A stretch of 25,087 nt of DNA from a virus. The stretch is from the IMG/VR virus record IMGVR_UViG_3300028134_000234, positions 1-25,087 of that record. One strand, 5' to 3'. Both the position numbers and the translations under genes were made by a program. The notes beneath the pieces were generated by a model. That model saw nothing but the letters and a program-made list of their open reading frames with translations, did no database searches and was not told where the DNA came from. Below, piece by piece: positions 1 through 7,951 of this stretch (its first letter is position 1; each line of letters starts with the position of its first letter).

Positions 1-1
1 A

Positions 2-937
2 AGATATTCGAAAGGAATTAAAACCAACGACCACACATTAACAGATGTATTTTCAGCCTATGAATGTAATAGAGAAACTCAATTCGTAGAAGCCTTTTTT
101 GGCAAAGAAGAAATGAACACTGTAATCGAAGCATGTGGTTTATCCAGCATTGAAGATATAGACAGAAAATTAGAAACACCTATCACAATTGGAATGGCAA
201 CCAAAAGAGCTGATCTTACGTTTGAAGACGAAGGACAGATGTATTATTTTGAAGTGATGAGTCAATCTCAAAAGGGTAAATGGGACAATGATCACCATGA
301 ACAGTTCTATCTTAAATCCAATAGACTTAAACAGGATTACGAACAAGTATATTCATTTGCAATTGCGTTTAAAGAATTCGATGCACCCTATCTTAATGAA
401 TTTTCTAAGATGGAAGATTCTTATGCTATACATCTAAGGTTCAATGATCAAGGTTATTTTGCAGATGTATATGGAATAGAAGAAAAGAAGGAAAAGGTTT
501 CAGTTAAACTCGCTTCGCTTGAAGAGCTTGGTTTAAAATGGATGAAAGTCGCTTCATCTGAAATGGGATTCAAAAATAGAAAAGAATTACCACACCGCAG
601 TAGATACCTTTATATTGGAAAGGCTTATACTGGTTCTAGATTGGGTATAGAATGGGTTATTAATCAAAAGAACCATGACCTTGGAATTAAAATATCAGGA
701 TATTTAGTTAAAGATCATGGACTTACTAGAATCATAGATGAAACAGGAAAGATAATTGATAGTATAAAATCTAAAGTTCCAGGTTTTGAATTCGTAAAAG
801 AAAGCACAGGTGCAAATGATAAAACAATTTCATTTAAATTTGATAACACTGATTTCTCAGAAGAAAATGTAAAGCTGCTAAAGGATATCACAGTTGCTTT
901 CGCCGAAGAATTAGGAATAGAAAACTTACTAAAATAA
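2..937 (+). CDS. Partial protein, possible PD-(D/E)XK-type nuclease domain
   Basis: The reading frame is open from base 2, with no stop before the ATG at 113, so the gene very probably starts upstream of the window and the ATG at 113 is internal. The visible part is about 311 residues. An N-terminal stretch has an Asp in RADLTF followed by a beta strand ending YYFEVM. This resembles the D...ExK core of PD-(D/E)XK nucleases, but Met stands where the Lys is expected, with lysines a few residues later. The C-terminal half, from about YLYIGKAY, is a separate alpha/beta region that I cannot name. Its place before small accessory genes fits an accessory phage gene. The nuclease idea is weak; it could be a non-enzymatic or restriction-related protein. 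Confidence 0.5.
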   Translation, partial: RYSKGIKTNDHTLTDVFSAYECNRETQFVEAFFGKEEMNTVIEACGLSSIEDIDRKLETPITIGMATKRADLTFEDEGQMYYFEVMSQSQKGKWDNDHHEQFYLKSNRLKQDYEQVYSFAIAFKEFDAPYLNEFSKMEDSYAIHLRFNDQGYFADVYGIEEKKEKVSVKLASLEELGLKWMKVASSEMGFKNRKELPHRSRYLYIGKAYTGSRLGIEWVINQKNHDLGIKISGYLVKDHGLTRIIDETGKIIDSIKSKVPGFEFVKESTGANDKTISFKFDNTDFSEENVKLLKDITVAFAEELGIENLLK

Positions 938-944
938 AACAAAG

Positions 945-1121
945 ATGAGCAAAGAAGACGTAAAGGTATTGGTTAATCTACTAACCAATGCAGCAGATGA
1001 AATTAAGTATGCAAACATGGACCACGAAACACAATTCGCGTATAACGAAGGAATTGAAGATCTAATAATTCTAGTAGAATCAAAATTAGAAAAATTAGCC
1101 GTAAACAAAACGCATATATAG
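945..1121 (+). CDS. Small hypothetical protein (58 aa)
   Basis: The ATG lies 7 bases after the preceding stop and the frame runs to a TAG at 1119-1121. The product is acidic and probably mostly helical: it begins MSKEDVKVLVNLL and has a second helix around EDLIILVESKLEKLAV. It shows no signal peptide, membrane segment or recognisable motif. It fills the only gap between its neighbours, on the same strand and with their codon use, which is the main argument that it is real. Function unknown. Confidence 0.6.
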   Translation: MSKEDVKVLVNLLTNAADEIKYANMDHETQFAYNEGIEDLIILVESKLEKLAVNKTHI

Positions 1122-1145
1122 AGTATAATAATTAAACACATTCTT

Positions 1146-1412
1146 ATGAAAAGTATCTTAGAAGAAGCAAACGAAATTGTAAACAACAGGAGTGAAGAAG
1201 CGGATCGTAATTACGGTCCTTTTTCAGAAGGCATGGACAGAGCTGCCCTAATATTTAAAGGTATGACAGGCCATGATGTAAGTGGCGCTGATATGTTTAA
1301 AGCATTAGTTGCTCTTAAGTTTTCAAGAGAAAGTTACAATCATAAAAGAGATAATCTCTTAGATGCAGTAGCATACATTCAAGGTTTAGATAATTACGAA
1401 AACGGAAAATAA
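1146..1412 (+). CDS. Small phage protein resembling the DUF6378 family
   Basis: This is an 88-residue protein. Its pattern is an N-terminal ILEEANEIVNNR helix, a YGPF segment, a central DMFKALVALKFSRE helix and a C-terminal RDNLLDAVAYIQGL helix. It resembles the phage-encoded DUF6378 proteins, which share the order 'ILxEAxxIV...YGxP...K.aR....DnlvD.agY'. The conserved Lys, Arg and Asp residues of that helical pair are present. The molecular function of the family is not known to me. The ATG directly abuts the next gene, whose start follows this stop codon. The family assignment is from memory of the pattern, not from a search. Confidence 0.7.
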   Translation: MKSILEEANEIVNNRSEEADRNYGPFSEGMDRAALIFKGMTGHDVSGADMFKALVALKFSRESYNHKRDNLLDAVAYIQGLDNYENGK

Positions 1413-1766
1413 ATGAAAGTACAGGTAAGAAGAACCGAGTATCGATATATTGCCGAAGCAACTCCTATCGTAACATTAGACACTGAAAAATTCCCTAATT
1501 ATAAAGGAGCAACCGAAGAAGAATTCGTTCAATACTTAGCAGAAAACTATTGGGAGCTGGAAGGAATGGACGAATTAGTAGGAACTGATATCGGGGTAAA
1601 TGACGAAGAAACACATAACGCATTAGGAGATTTAGTCTATTCCGAAATGGACGTATATTCTGATTCATCTGAAAAAGGATATGAAGGAGAAATACAAATA
1701 GGAGAAGAAGACCAATCATACAGAAAACATGGAGGATTTAACATAAAACACGGATCACAAATATGA
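1413..1766 (+). CDS. Hypothetical acidic protein (117 aa)
   Basis: The start codon immediately follows the stop of the upstream gene (TAA ATG), and the last 4 bases overlap the start of the glucosyltransferase gene (ATGA). It therefore sits in a tightly coupled transcription unit. The protein is acidic and rich in Glu and Tyr. It begins with a short basic strand (MKVQVRRTEYRY), continues with helical segments around EEEFVQYLAENYWELEG, and ends in a glycine- and histidine-containing tail. I recognise no motif, signal peptide or transmembrane segment. Coupling to the DNA-modification gene gives a positional hint only. Function unknown. Confidence 0.6.
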   Translation: MKVQVRRTEYRYIAEATPIVTLDTEKFPNYKGATEEEFVQYLAENYWELEGMDELVGTDIGVNDEETHNALGDLVYSEMDVYSDSSEKGYEGEIQIGEEDQSYRKHGGFNIKHGSQI

Positions 1767-2986
1767 AAATAGCATTAGTATTAGCAAAAGGAGTTGAAGG
1801 TTGTGGACTCACAAGACACACAATCGAATTTTATAATTGGCTTATAAAAGAAGGCCATGATGCCACGATTTATGCAGCGGTAGAAAAGAAATGGCCTCGC
1901 CATAAAACTACAGATATTGTTTGCACTGAATTTAAAAGAAAGGATATTCCTAATATCGCTAAAGAACTTGAAAAAAGTGATGTAGTATATTACACATCGT
2001 ATCCGCATAAATCAGTAGGAGATGAATTCAACGAAGATTTTATTGAGCACTGTATTTATGGTTTAGAAAATCCTATTAAAATAGGAAACTGCTTAGATCA
2101 TAACACTGCAAACTTAGCAAAGAATTATAAGTATTGGGAAATCATGAAATCAATGGACGCTATGTTCAACTATTCTGCAAGATCTAATTTTGCAAATAAA
2201 TTAAGAGAACATGCACCTGATACTCCATTAATCGAAATGAATCTTAATCCTTATGACTATGATGCATGGTCTAATATTGTGGTTCCAGTTGAAGAACAAG
2301 AAAGAAGAACTACATACTTTGGAAGATTTGCTGGATTTAAAGATCCTTTTAGAATGTTCGATATTATGGAACTATTGAAAGGTAATAATTTCGTAACAGA
2401 ATGTAGAGGAGTTGAAAGATCTATTGGAGCTCTTCCTATGTTTTTACAAGAAGATAGAAAAACTCTAAGAGAAGATATCTTTGAAGTTCATGAAATCAAA
2501 AACCCTGTTACATATCCACAAGTCGAAGACAGAATGTATATGTATGGGCCTTATAATTTAGCAGAAGGAATGGCAGAACTTGGAAAATCAATGTTCGGTG
2601 CAGAATTCTTTAACTTACCAGAAAGACTCTATGGTTCAATGATTGAATATGCAATGTGTGAGGTTATTGCAGCGGGAACTATACCACTATTTGACAAACA
2701 CTGGGGAACTCACGTTATTCACAGAACAGAAGGAGTTCCTTTCATAGAACTTGAAGATTTTGCAATCTTCGTAGACAAAGAAGATATTGCAGCTTCTATT
2801 CCACAGATTTTAGAATTAGCAAACAATAACGAAAGAAGAGAAGAGTTTAGAAAAAACTCTTTAAGATTAGCTAAATTACACAACGCGCCAGAAGTTGTTA
2901 ACAATGATCTCTTTGAAGCTATTAACAATGTTAATAAAAGATCAGTAGAAAAACCAGTAGAATTAAAAACAGATTCATTATTTTAA
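1763..2986 (+). CDS. agt: DNA alpha-glucosyltransferase (T4 AGT-like)
   Basis: This 407-residue protein is close in length to T4 alpha-glucosyltransferase (about 400). It opens with MKIALVLAKGVEGCGLTRHT, which matches the T4 AGT N-terminus (MRICIFMARGLEGCGVTK) including the EGCG turn, and the following NWLIKEGHDATIYAA also parallels it. AGT is a GT-B enzyme that moves glucose from UDP-glucose onto 5-hydroxymethylcytosine in phage DNA. The C-terminal half keeps the features of the nucleotide-sugar domain, such as YAMCEVIAAGTIPLFDKHWG, which parallels T4 LELGACGTIPVFWKSTG. The product ends in KTDSLF, a possible clamp-binding tail; an AGT-gp45 interaction has been reported for T4. The next gene is a gp56-like dCTPase, which supports a role in cytosine modification. 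The acceptor base and the linkage are inferred. Confidence 0.82.
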   Translation: MKIALVLAKGVEGCGLTRHTIEFYNWLIKEGHDATIYAAVEKKWPRHKTTDIVCTEFKRKDIPNIAKELEKSDVVYYTSYPHKSVGDEFNEDFIEHCIYGLENPIKIGNCLDHNTANLAKNYKYWEIMKSMDAMFNYSARSNFANKLREHAPDTPLIEMNLNPYDYDAWSNIVVPVEEQERRTTYFGRFAGFKDPFRMFDIMELLKGNNFVTECRGVERSIGALPMFLQEDRKTLREDIFEVHEIKNPVTYPQVEDRMYMYGPYNLAEGMAELGKSMFGAEFFNLPERLYGSMIEYAMCEVIAAGTIPLFDKHWGTHVIHRTEGVPFIELEDFAIFVDKEDIAASIPQILELANNNERREEFRKNSLRLAKLHNAPEVVNNDLFEAINNVNKRSVEKPVELKTDSLF

Positions 2987-2998
2987 GTAGAATAATAA
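2987..2998 (+). promoter_or_regulatory. Candidate promoter element before the gp56 gene
   Basis: The 12-mer GTAGAATAATAA lies just after the glucosyltransferase stop and 24 bases before the ATG at 3023. The identical 12-mer occurs at 8015-8026, 21 bases before the clamp gene, and a close relative (GTATAATAATTA) is at 1123-1134 before the gene at 1146. The TAGAAT core looks like a -10 box. I see no convincing -35 box. The promoter role is inferred from recurrence and position. Confidence 0.35.
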
Positions 2999-3022
2999 GT
3001 AACATTAAAAAGTAGCGAAAAA

Positions 3023-3490
3023 ATGGCAAACATTGACAACGAATGTAAAGATCTAGAAGTAAAAGATTTTTACGACCAATCAACAACACACTTAGCAGAT
3101 ATCATGGAAAACCAAAAGAAGATGCAAGAGCAGACTTATGGTTTTAACTTTGATAATATGACAATCCGAGAAATTATGGATTTCTGGCACTGTAACACAC
3201 ATGCAGTAGTTGACGAAATTCATGAAATGACAGATGCTCTAGGCGGTATTAAAGACGGAAGTGGTAATGCAGTATGGAAATACTGGAAAAAAGACTTCAC
3301 TAAGTATGATAAGTTAAAAATTTCTGACATGTCCGAAGGCGACAAAAAAGAATTGTATATGGAATGGGTAGACATTCTACACTTCTTTATTAATTACGCC
3401 GCTTCAATTGGGCTAGATGCTAAAACAGCATACAACTACTACTTCGCAAAAGCAGAAGAGAATGTTAACCGTCAGAAAAATAACTATTAA
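3023..3490 (+). CDS. 56: dCTP/dUTP pyrophosphatase (T4 gp56-like)
   Basis: This 155-residue all-alpha NTP pyrophosphatase is similar along most of its length to T4 gp56. Shared landmarks are ALGG, NAVWKYWKK (T4 SAVWKPWKK), KISDMS (T4 KIQDLS), WVDILHFFIN (T4 LIDQLHFFMN) and the NVNRQKNNY end (T4 NFARQDRGY). The metal-binding residues of the dimeric dUTPase/MazG-type family appear as E65 and E68 in DEIHE, and E114 and D117 in EWVD. In T4 the enzyme destroys dCTP and dUTP so that only modified cytosine enters phage DNA and dUMP is made for thymidylate. It lies between the glucosyltransferase and the polymerase, and its stop overlaps the polymerase start by 1 base. No cytidylate hydroxymethylase is visible in this window. 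Confidence 0.87.
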   Translation: MANIDNECKDLEVKDFYDQSTTHLADIMENQKKMQEQTYGFNFDNMTIREIMDFWHCNTHAVVDEIHEMTDALGGIKDGSGNAVWKYWKKDFTKYDKLKISDMSEGDKKELYMEWVDILHFFINYAASIGLDAKTAYNYYFAKAEENVNRQKNNY

Positions 3491-4887
3491 TGATATTAGA
3501 TATTGAACAGAGAGACAGGGATGTTATCATCTCTTACTACGACACCGAAGGTAAAGTAGCATTTAAACAATATCCAATTTCACAGTATCAGAACTGGTAT
3601 GTATGTAATGATAATGATAAAGGCAGAAGTCTAGATCATAAAAACTGGGATGGCAGATCAGTCAAACTAGGAAGTGCAAGAAGATATAATAAGTTTTCTT
3701 TAACTTATTTCTTAGATTCATTACCCGCAAAGGATAAAGAAGAAATCTTTGCATACAATATGCCTAAAACATACTTCGTCGATATTGAAACTGAAATCGT
3801 AGATGGCTTTCCAAAAGCTGAAGAAGCTAAAAGTAGAATCCTATCATTTTCCATAATTACACCAGAACATAAAGCTATTGTATTAGGATTGGAAGATATG
3901 GATTCTAAAAGCATCCAAAAAATTGAAGACGATACTAATAAGTATTTCAAAGACTTTGATCAGGATTGGGAATTCAAATATCAGAAATTCGAGTCAGAAT
4001 ATGACATGGTCTATACGTTCTTAATGAAGTTCCTACCTAAGTTTCCAATGATGACAGGCTGGAACTTTATTAATTATGATTGGCAATATATTGTAAACAG
4101 ATGTAAAAGATTACAAATTGATATTGCTGAAGTTTCTATGACACAATCTTTGGATAGAAATGACAGCAGACCCTTACATATTGGAATCTTAGATTACATG
4201 CAATTATATGATAAGTATGATAGAAGTGTAAAGGTAAAAGAATCTAATGCACTTGATTATGTCTCAGGTCAAGTTCTTAATGTTAACAAGATTAAATTTA
4301 CAGGATCTCTACAGGATTTATATAGGGATGATTTTGTAAAATACATTTACTACAATGTAGTCGATTCCGTATTGGTTTATTATATAGATCAAAAGTTGAA
4401 ATCGATGGAAGTTCTTTTAACCTTGGCAAACATCACAAAGATGCCTCTATATAAAGCAGCATCGCCAGTGGCAGTTACAGAATCTCTGATTGCACGAAAA
4501 TTATCAGAAGAAGGTAAACGAATTGGATCTGAAAAGAAGGAAGACAGTGAAAAGAATGCACAATATGCCGGTGCTTATGTAAAAGAACCCATTACTGGAT
4601 ATTATGCAGGTGTAAGTGCATTTGACTTTGCATCACTATATCCTTCTATAATGAGACAATTTAATATTTCACCTGACGCCTTTGTTGAAAAGGTAGCAAA
4701 GCATGAAGTCGCTGAGCGAAGAAAGGATAAAGAAGTAATCGTTTGTGAAAACGGAGTAGTCTATAAACAAGAGACTTCAATGTTAAAGAAAATTCTAGGA
4801 GATTTATATGATCAGCGTAAAGATTATAAACAAACCTCATACGAATATTTCACTAAAGCCGACAGACTTAAAAAAAGATTAAGATAA
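3490..4887 (+). CDS. 43A: DNA polymerase gp43, N-terminal half (split gene)
   Basis: This is a B-family (T4 gp43-like) replicative polymerase that stops after 465 residues. It contains the N-terminal domain, a complete 3'-5' exonuclease and palm motif A. Exo I is D98/E100 in YFVDIETE, Exo II is NFINYD (N192-D197), Exo III is YYNVVD (Y288, D292), and motif A is D379 in DFASLYPSIM. All catalytic residues of proofreading are present. The frame ends inside the first fingers helix (…EYFTKADRLKKRLR), so motifs B and C are missing; they are encoded at 8807-10006. The two halves sum to 864 residues, close to T4 gp43 (898), so little has been lost. Activity must need assembly of both proteins. Split gp43 genes are known in some Aeromonas T4-like phages. 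Confidence 0.93.
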   Translation: MILDIEQRDRDVIISYYDTEGKVAFKQYPISQYQNWYVCNDNDKGRSLDHKNWDGRSVKLGSARRYNKFSLTYFLDSLPAKDKEEIFAYNMPKTYFVDIETEIVDGFPKAEEAKSRILSFSIITPEHKAIVLGLEDMDSKSIQKIEDDTNKYFKDFDQDWEFKYQKFESEYDMVYTFLMKFLPKFPMMTGWNFINYDWQYIVNRCKRLQIDIAEVSMTQSLDRNDSRPLHIGILDYMQLYDKYDRSVKVKESNALDYVSGQVLNVNKIKFTGSLQDLYRDDFVKYIYYNVVDSVLVYYIDQKLKSMEVLLTLANITKMPLYKAASPVAVTESLIARKLSEEGKRIGSEKKEDSEKNAQYAGAYVKEPITGYYAGVSAFDFASLYPSIMRQFNISPDAFVEKVAKHEVAERRKDKEVIVCENGVVYKQETSMLKKILGDLYDQRKDYKQTSYEYFTKADRLKKRLR

Positions 4888-4894
4888 TCTTTTT
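4872..4894 (+). terminator. AT-rich perfect inverted repeat at the polymerase-half stop
   Basis: AAAAAGATTA (4872-4881) is followed by a 3-base spacer and its exact reverse complement TAATCTTTTT (4885-4894). The repeat straddles the stop codon of the first polymerase half and the right arm ends in five T. It could act as a weak terminator, an mRNA 3'-end stabiliser or a scar of the gene break. There is only one G-C pair per arm, so strong termination is doubtful. Confidence 0.4.
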
Positions 4895-4947
4895 GTCTCG
4901 AGAGGCAGTCCATTATTCTACATGAATATATAGACTACTAACGAGAC
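4895..4947 (+). other. Folded RNA element with nested stems
   Basis: Three nested pairings can be drawn: GTCTCG (4895-4900) with CGAGAC (4942-4947), AGTC (4907-4910) with GACT (4933-4936), and TATTC (4914-4918) with GAATA (4924-4928). The right arm of the outer stem overlaps the left arm of the following terminator (4944-4950), so the two structures exclude each other. That is the layout of an antiterminator/terminator switch in front of nrdB. This is inferred from base pairing only; no known riboswitch class is recognised. Confidence 0.35.
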
Positions 4948-4971
4948 CAATCTGTTACCAGTTGGTCTTTT
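4944..4971 (+). terminator. Rho-independent terminator between polymerase half and nrdB
   Basis: AGACCAA (4944-4950) pairs with TTGGTCT (4962-4968). An inner CTG/CAG stem extends it around a TTAC loop with one bulged T, and four T follow (4968-4971). It would separate the 56-43A unit from nrdB-nrdA. Confidence 0.65.
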
Positions 4972-5015
4972 GTAGACTTTAGGAACTAGTTAAAAAATTT
5001 AAGAAAACATAATTT

Positions 5016-6023
5016 ATGAAACCATCAATATTTAAAGAAAGAATAGAATACAAACCGTTTGAATATCCAGTATATTATACTGAAGGATGGTTAAAACAAG
5101 CACAGGCGTTTTGGTTACATACCGAAATTTCAATGCAAGGCGATGTCAAGGATTGGAATGAAACACTTACAGATTCTGAAAAGAATTTAGTTGGAAATAT
5201 TCTTTTGGGGTTTGCACAAACTGAATGTGCAGTTTCAGATTATTGGACAGGGATGGTTACTGATTGGTTTCCTAAATGGGAAATCAAACACATGGCAATG
5301 TTGTTTGGTTCTCAAGAAACTATTCATGCAACCGCTTACTCTTATTTAAATGAAACATTAGGCCTTGAAGATTTTGAAGCATTCTTACATGAACCAACAA
5401 CAGCAGAAAGATTCGATTATTTAATGAATACAGAAGCAGAATATACTCATGAAGACCTTTTGAAAAATCCAACAGCTAGGAAGGATGTTGCTAGATCTTT
5501 AGCAATATTCAGTGCATTTGGAGAAGGAGTTGCATTATACTCTTCATTCGCCGTTCTTTATTCTTTTCAAATGAGAAATAAACTTAAGGGAATCGGACAA
5601 CAAATGAAGTGGTCAGTTAGGGATGAATCTCTTCATTCAAAAATGGGTTGTCAATTATTTAACCACATGTGCGAAGAATATACTGATCTTAGAGATTCAG
5701 TTCAATCTCAAGTAGAAGAAGCAGCTAAGTTAATGGTTGAAATGGAAATGAAGTTTATTGATAAGATGTTTGAAATGGGAGATTTAGAAAATCTTAAGAA
5801 AGAAGATCTTAAAGAATTTATTAAGAAAAGAGCTAATGAAAAATTAGCAGAAATAGGATATCAATCTATCTTTGAATACAATGAAGAAAGTGCTTCAGAA
5901 TTAGATTGGTTCTATCACTTAACAGGTGGACATACACATACGGATTTCTTTGCAGTAAGACCTACTGATTATTCTAAAGCAGGCGAAGATGAAAACTGGG
6001 ATGAAGACGATTTGTTTTCATAA
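5016..6023 (+). CDS. nrdB: Class I ribonucleotide reductase small subunit
   Basis: This 335-residue R2 protein carries the di-metal site and radical tyrosine that drive reduction of ribonucleotides by NrdA. The ligands read E101 and H104 in ETIHATAY with the radical Tyr at Y108, E170 in FGEG, and E204 and H207 in VRDESLH. The first ligand, Asp84 in the E. coli enzyme, is replaced by Glu: E70 in QTEC lies exactly 31 residues before E101, as D84 does before E115 in E. coli. The acidic C-terminal tail (EDDLFS) is the usual type that docks into NrdA. It is shorter than T4 NrdB (388). Gene order is nrdB then nrdA, the reverse of T4, and the block sits inside the split polymerase gene. Confidence 0.94.
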   Translation: MKPSIFKERIEYKPFEYPVYYTEGWLKQAQAFWLHTEISMQGDVKDWNETLTDSEKNLVGNILLGFAQTECAVSDYWTGMVTDWFPKWEIKHMAMLFGSQETIHATAYSYLNETLGLEDFEAFLHEPTTAERFDYLMNTEAEYTHEDLLKNPTARKDVARSLAIFSAFGEGVALYSSFAVLYSFQMRNKLKGIGQQMKWSVRDESLHSKMGCQLFNHMCEEYTDLRDSVQSQVEEAAKLMVEMEMKFIDKMFEMGDLENLKKEDLKEFIKKRANEKLAEIGYQSIFEYNEESASELDWFYHLTGGHTHTDFFAVRPTDYSKAGEDENWDEDDLFS

Positions 6024-6050
6024 CAAATCAATAATTCTAATATAAAATAT

Positions 6051-7901
6051 ATGATGATAAGAAATTACAACGACGCACCAAACCCCGAATACAATGAAAA
6101 GGGAAAAGAAAGAAACTTCGGAGAATCTGAAGGATGGAAATTAGGAGTAGACTTCCCAGTATGGGCTAATACTGAAGTTTATGTAAAAACTGTTTCTAAG
6201 GGATATTTACTAGAAGGAGAAACTCCAAAGGATGCATACTGGAGAGTATCGACAACAGTTGCACAAAGATTAAGAAAGCCAGAATTAGCAAGTAAATTCT
6301 TTGATTATATGTGGAAAGGATGGTTAAATCTTGCAACTCCAGTTTTTTCAAACACGGGTTCAGAAAGAGGTCTTCCAATTTCATGTTTCGGTATAGATGT
6401 AGCAGATTCAATTCACGATATAGGTTCAAAGAATTTAGAATTAATGTTACTTGCTAAACATGGAGGCGGTGTTGGTATCGGAGTAAATCAGATAAGACCG
6501 GCAGGAGCAACCATTACAGGAAACGGAACTTCAGACGGAGTAGTTCCATTTATAAAAATTTATGATTCTACTATTTTAGCAACTAATCAAGGTTCAGTAA
6601 GAAGAGGTGCAGCGTCAGTCAATATAGATATAGAACATGATGATTTTTGGGAATGGTTAGAGGTTAGAGAACCTAAGGGTGATGTAAATAGACAATGTTT
6701 AAACGTACATCAATGTATCGTAGTATCTGACGGGTTTATGCAAAAGATCGAGGCTGGAGATAAAGAAGCTCGTAAAAGATGGGCCGCTGTGATTAGAAAA
6801 AGAAGAGCAACAGGAGAACCTTATATAATGTTTAAGGGTAATATCAATAGAATGAATCCGGATGCGTATAAGCAAAATGGTTTAAAGGTTTATATGACTA
6901 ACATCTGTTCTGAGATTACTTTACACACCGATGAAAATCATTCATTTGTATGTTGTTTATCTTCTGTGAATCTTAAAAGATATGAAGAATGGAAAGATAC
7001 TGATTTAATCTATACTGCAACTTACTTTTTAGATGGAGTTCTTCAGGAGTTTATTCATAGAGCGAAATATATGAGAGGCTTTGAAAATGCAGTAAGATCC
7101 GCTGAAAAGGGTAGAGCATTAGGTTTAGGAGTTCTCGGATGGCATACTTATTTACAAGATAGAAATATTCCATTCGATTCTTTGACAGCTCAATTTGAAA
7201 CTAGAAAGATATTTTCTCAAATCAAAGTAGAAAGTGAAAGAGCAAGTAGAGATTTAGCTACAGAATTTGGAGAACCTCTTTGGTGTGTAGGAACTGGAAT
7301 GAGAAACACACACTTAAGAGCAATTGCTCCTACTGTTTCTAATTCTAAATTAGCAGGAAATGTTTCACCAGGCATTGAACCATGGGCAGCAAATGTATTT
7401 ACTGAACAAACTGCAAAAGGAACTTTTATTAGAAAGAACCCTGCACTTGAAAATATGTTAACTAAGATCAAGCAAAATAAGAAAACAGTATGGGACAAAA
7501 TACTAGAAGACGGTGGTTCAGTTCAAGGCGTTGATGTATTAGGAGAATATTGGGTAAAGGAAGGAAGTAGTGATGCCCCGATTAAGCAAGCCACTTATGA
7601 CAAATTAACAGATCACGAAAAGGATCTTTATATTTCTGTTAAAGATGTATTTAGAACCTTTAAAGAAATTAATCAAATGGAATTAGTTAAACAAGCTGGT
7701 GTAAGACAACAATATATTGATCAAGCAGTTTCATTAAATTTAGCTTTTCCTACACAGGCTGAACCTAAATATATTAATCAAGTTCATTTAGAAGCTTATA
7801 AGCAGGGAATAAAAACTCTTTATTATATGAGAACAGAATCTGTATTAAGAGGAGACATCGCACAGCGAGCAATGGAAGATTGTTTAGCATGTGATGGATA
7901 A
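6051..7901 (+). CDS. nrdA: Class I ribonucleotide reductase large subunit
   Basis: This is the catalytic subunit, which makes deoxynucleotides for phage DNA. Visible catalytic residues are the redox pair C112 (SCFG) and C302 (CCLSSVNL), the active-site N284, C286 and E288 in NICSEI, the radical-relay tyrosines Y591 and Y592 (TLYYMRT), and the C-terminal shuttle cysteines C611 and C614 (DCLACDG). At 616 residues it is short compared with T4 NrdA (754). The frame goes almost directly into the catalytic domain, so an N-terminal ATP-cone is absent and the usual dATP shut-off is probably missing. No frameshift or inserted endonuclease is seen. It follows nrdB by 27 bases, and a T-tract terminator follows it. 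Confidence 0.95.
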   Translation: MMIRNYNDAPNPEYNEKGKERNFGESEGWKLGVDFPVWANTEVYVKTVSKGYLLEGETPKDAYWRVSTTVAQRLRKPELASKFFDYMWKGWLNLATPVFSNTGSERGLPISCFGIDVADSIHDIGSKNLELMLLAKHGGGVGIGVNQIRPAGATITGNGTSDGVVPFIKIYDSTILATNQGSVRRGAASVNIDIEHDDFWEWLEVREPKGDVNRQCLNVHQCIVVSDGFMQKIEAGDKEARKRWAAVIRKRRATGEPYIMFKGNINRMNPDAYKQNGLKVYMTNICSEITLHTDENHSFVCCLSSVNLKRYEEWKDTDLIYTATYFLDGVLQEFIHRAKYMRGFENAVRSAEKGRALGLGVLGWHTYLQDRNIPFDSLTAQFETRKIFSQIKVESERASRDLATEFGEPLWCVGTGMRNTHLRAIAPTVSNSKLAGNVSPGIEPWAANVFTEQTAKGTFIRKNPALENMLTKIKQNKKTVWDKILEDGGSVQGVDVLGEYWVKEGSSDAPIKQATYDKLTDHEKDLYISVKDVFRTFKEINQMELVKQAGVRQQYIDQAVSLNLAFPTQAEPKYINQVHLEAYKQGIKTLYYMRTESVLRGDIAQRAMEDCLACDG

Positions 7902-7909
7902 GATTAGTT

Positions 7910-7948
7910 GTGGTTAAGTCCACTTCTTAGGACCGAGATAGTTCTCGG
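7910..7948 (+). other. Two short tandem hairpins after nrdA
   Basis: GTGG (7910-7913) pairs with CCAC (7920-7923), and CCGAGA (7933-7938) pairs with TCTCGG (7943-7948) around a TAGT loop. They sit immediately before the strong terminator hairpin at 7952. Together the three stems could be the end of a small RNA or a stabilised nrdA mRNA 3' end. No tRNA cloverleaf can be drawn. Confidence 0.35.
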
Positions 7949-7951
7949 ATC

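Noticed and set aside
113-937. ATG at 113 as the true start of the first gene
   Set aside because: The same frame is open to base 2 with similar amino acid composition, so the real start probably lies upstream.
6041-6050. TATAAAATAT as a late promoter of nrdA
   Set aside because: It directly abuts the ATG at 6051 and follows nrdB by only a few bases. It is more likely an A/T-rich leader than a promoter.
7217-7498. Minus-strand ORF inside nrdA, and similar minus-strand ORFs in other genes
   Set aside because: They lie wholly inside well-supported + strand genes, have no start context, and show no recognisable protein.
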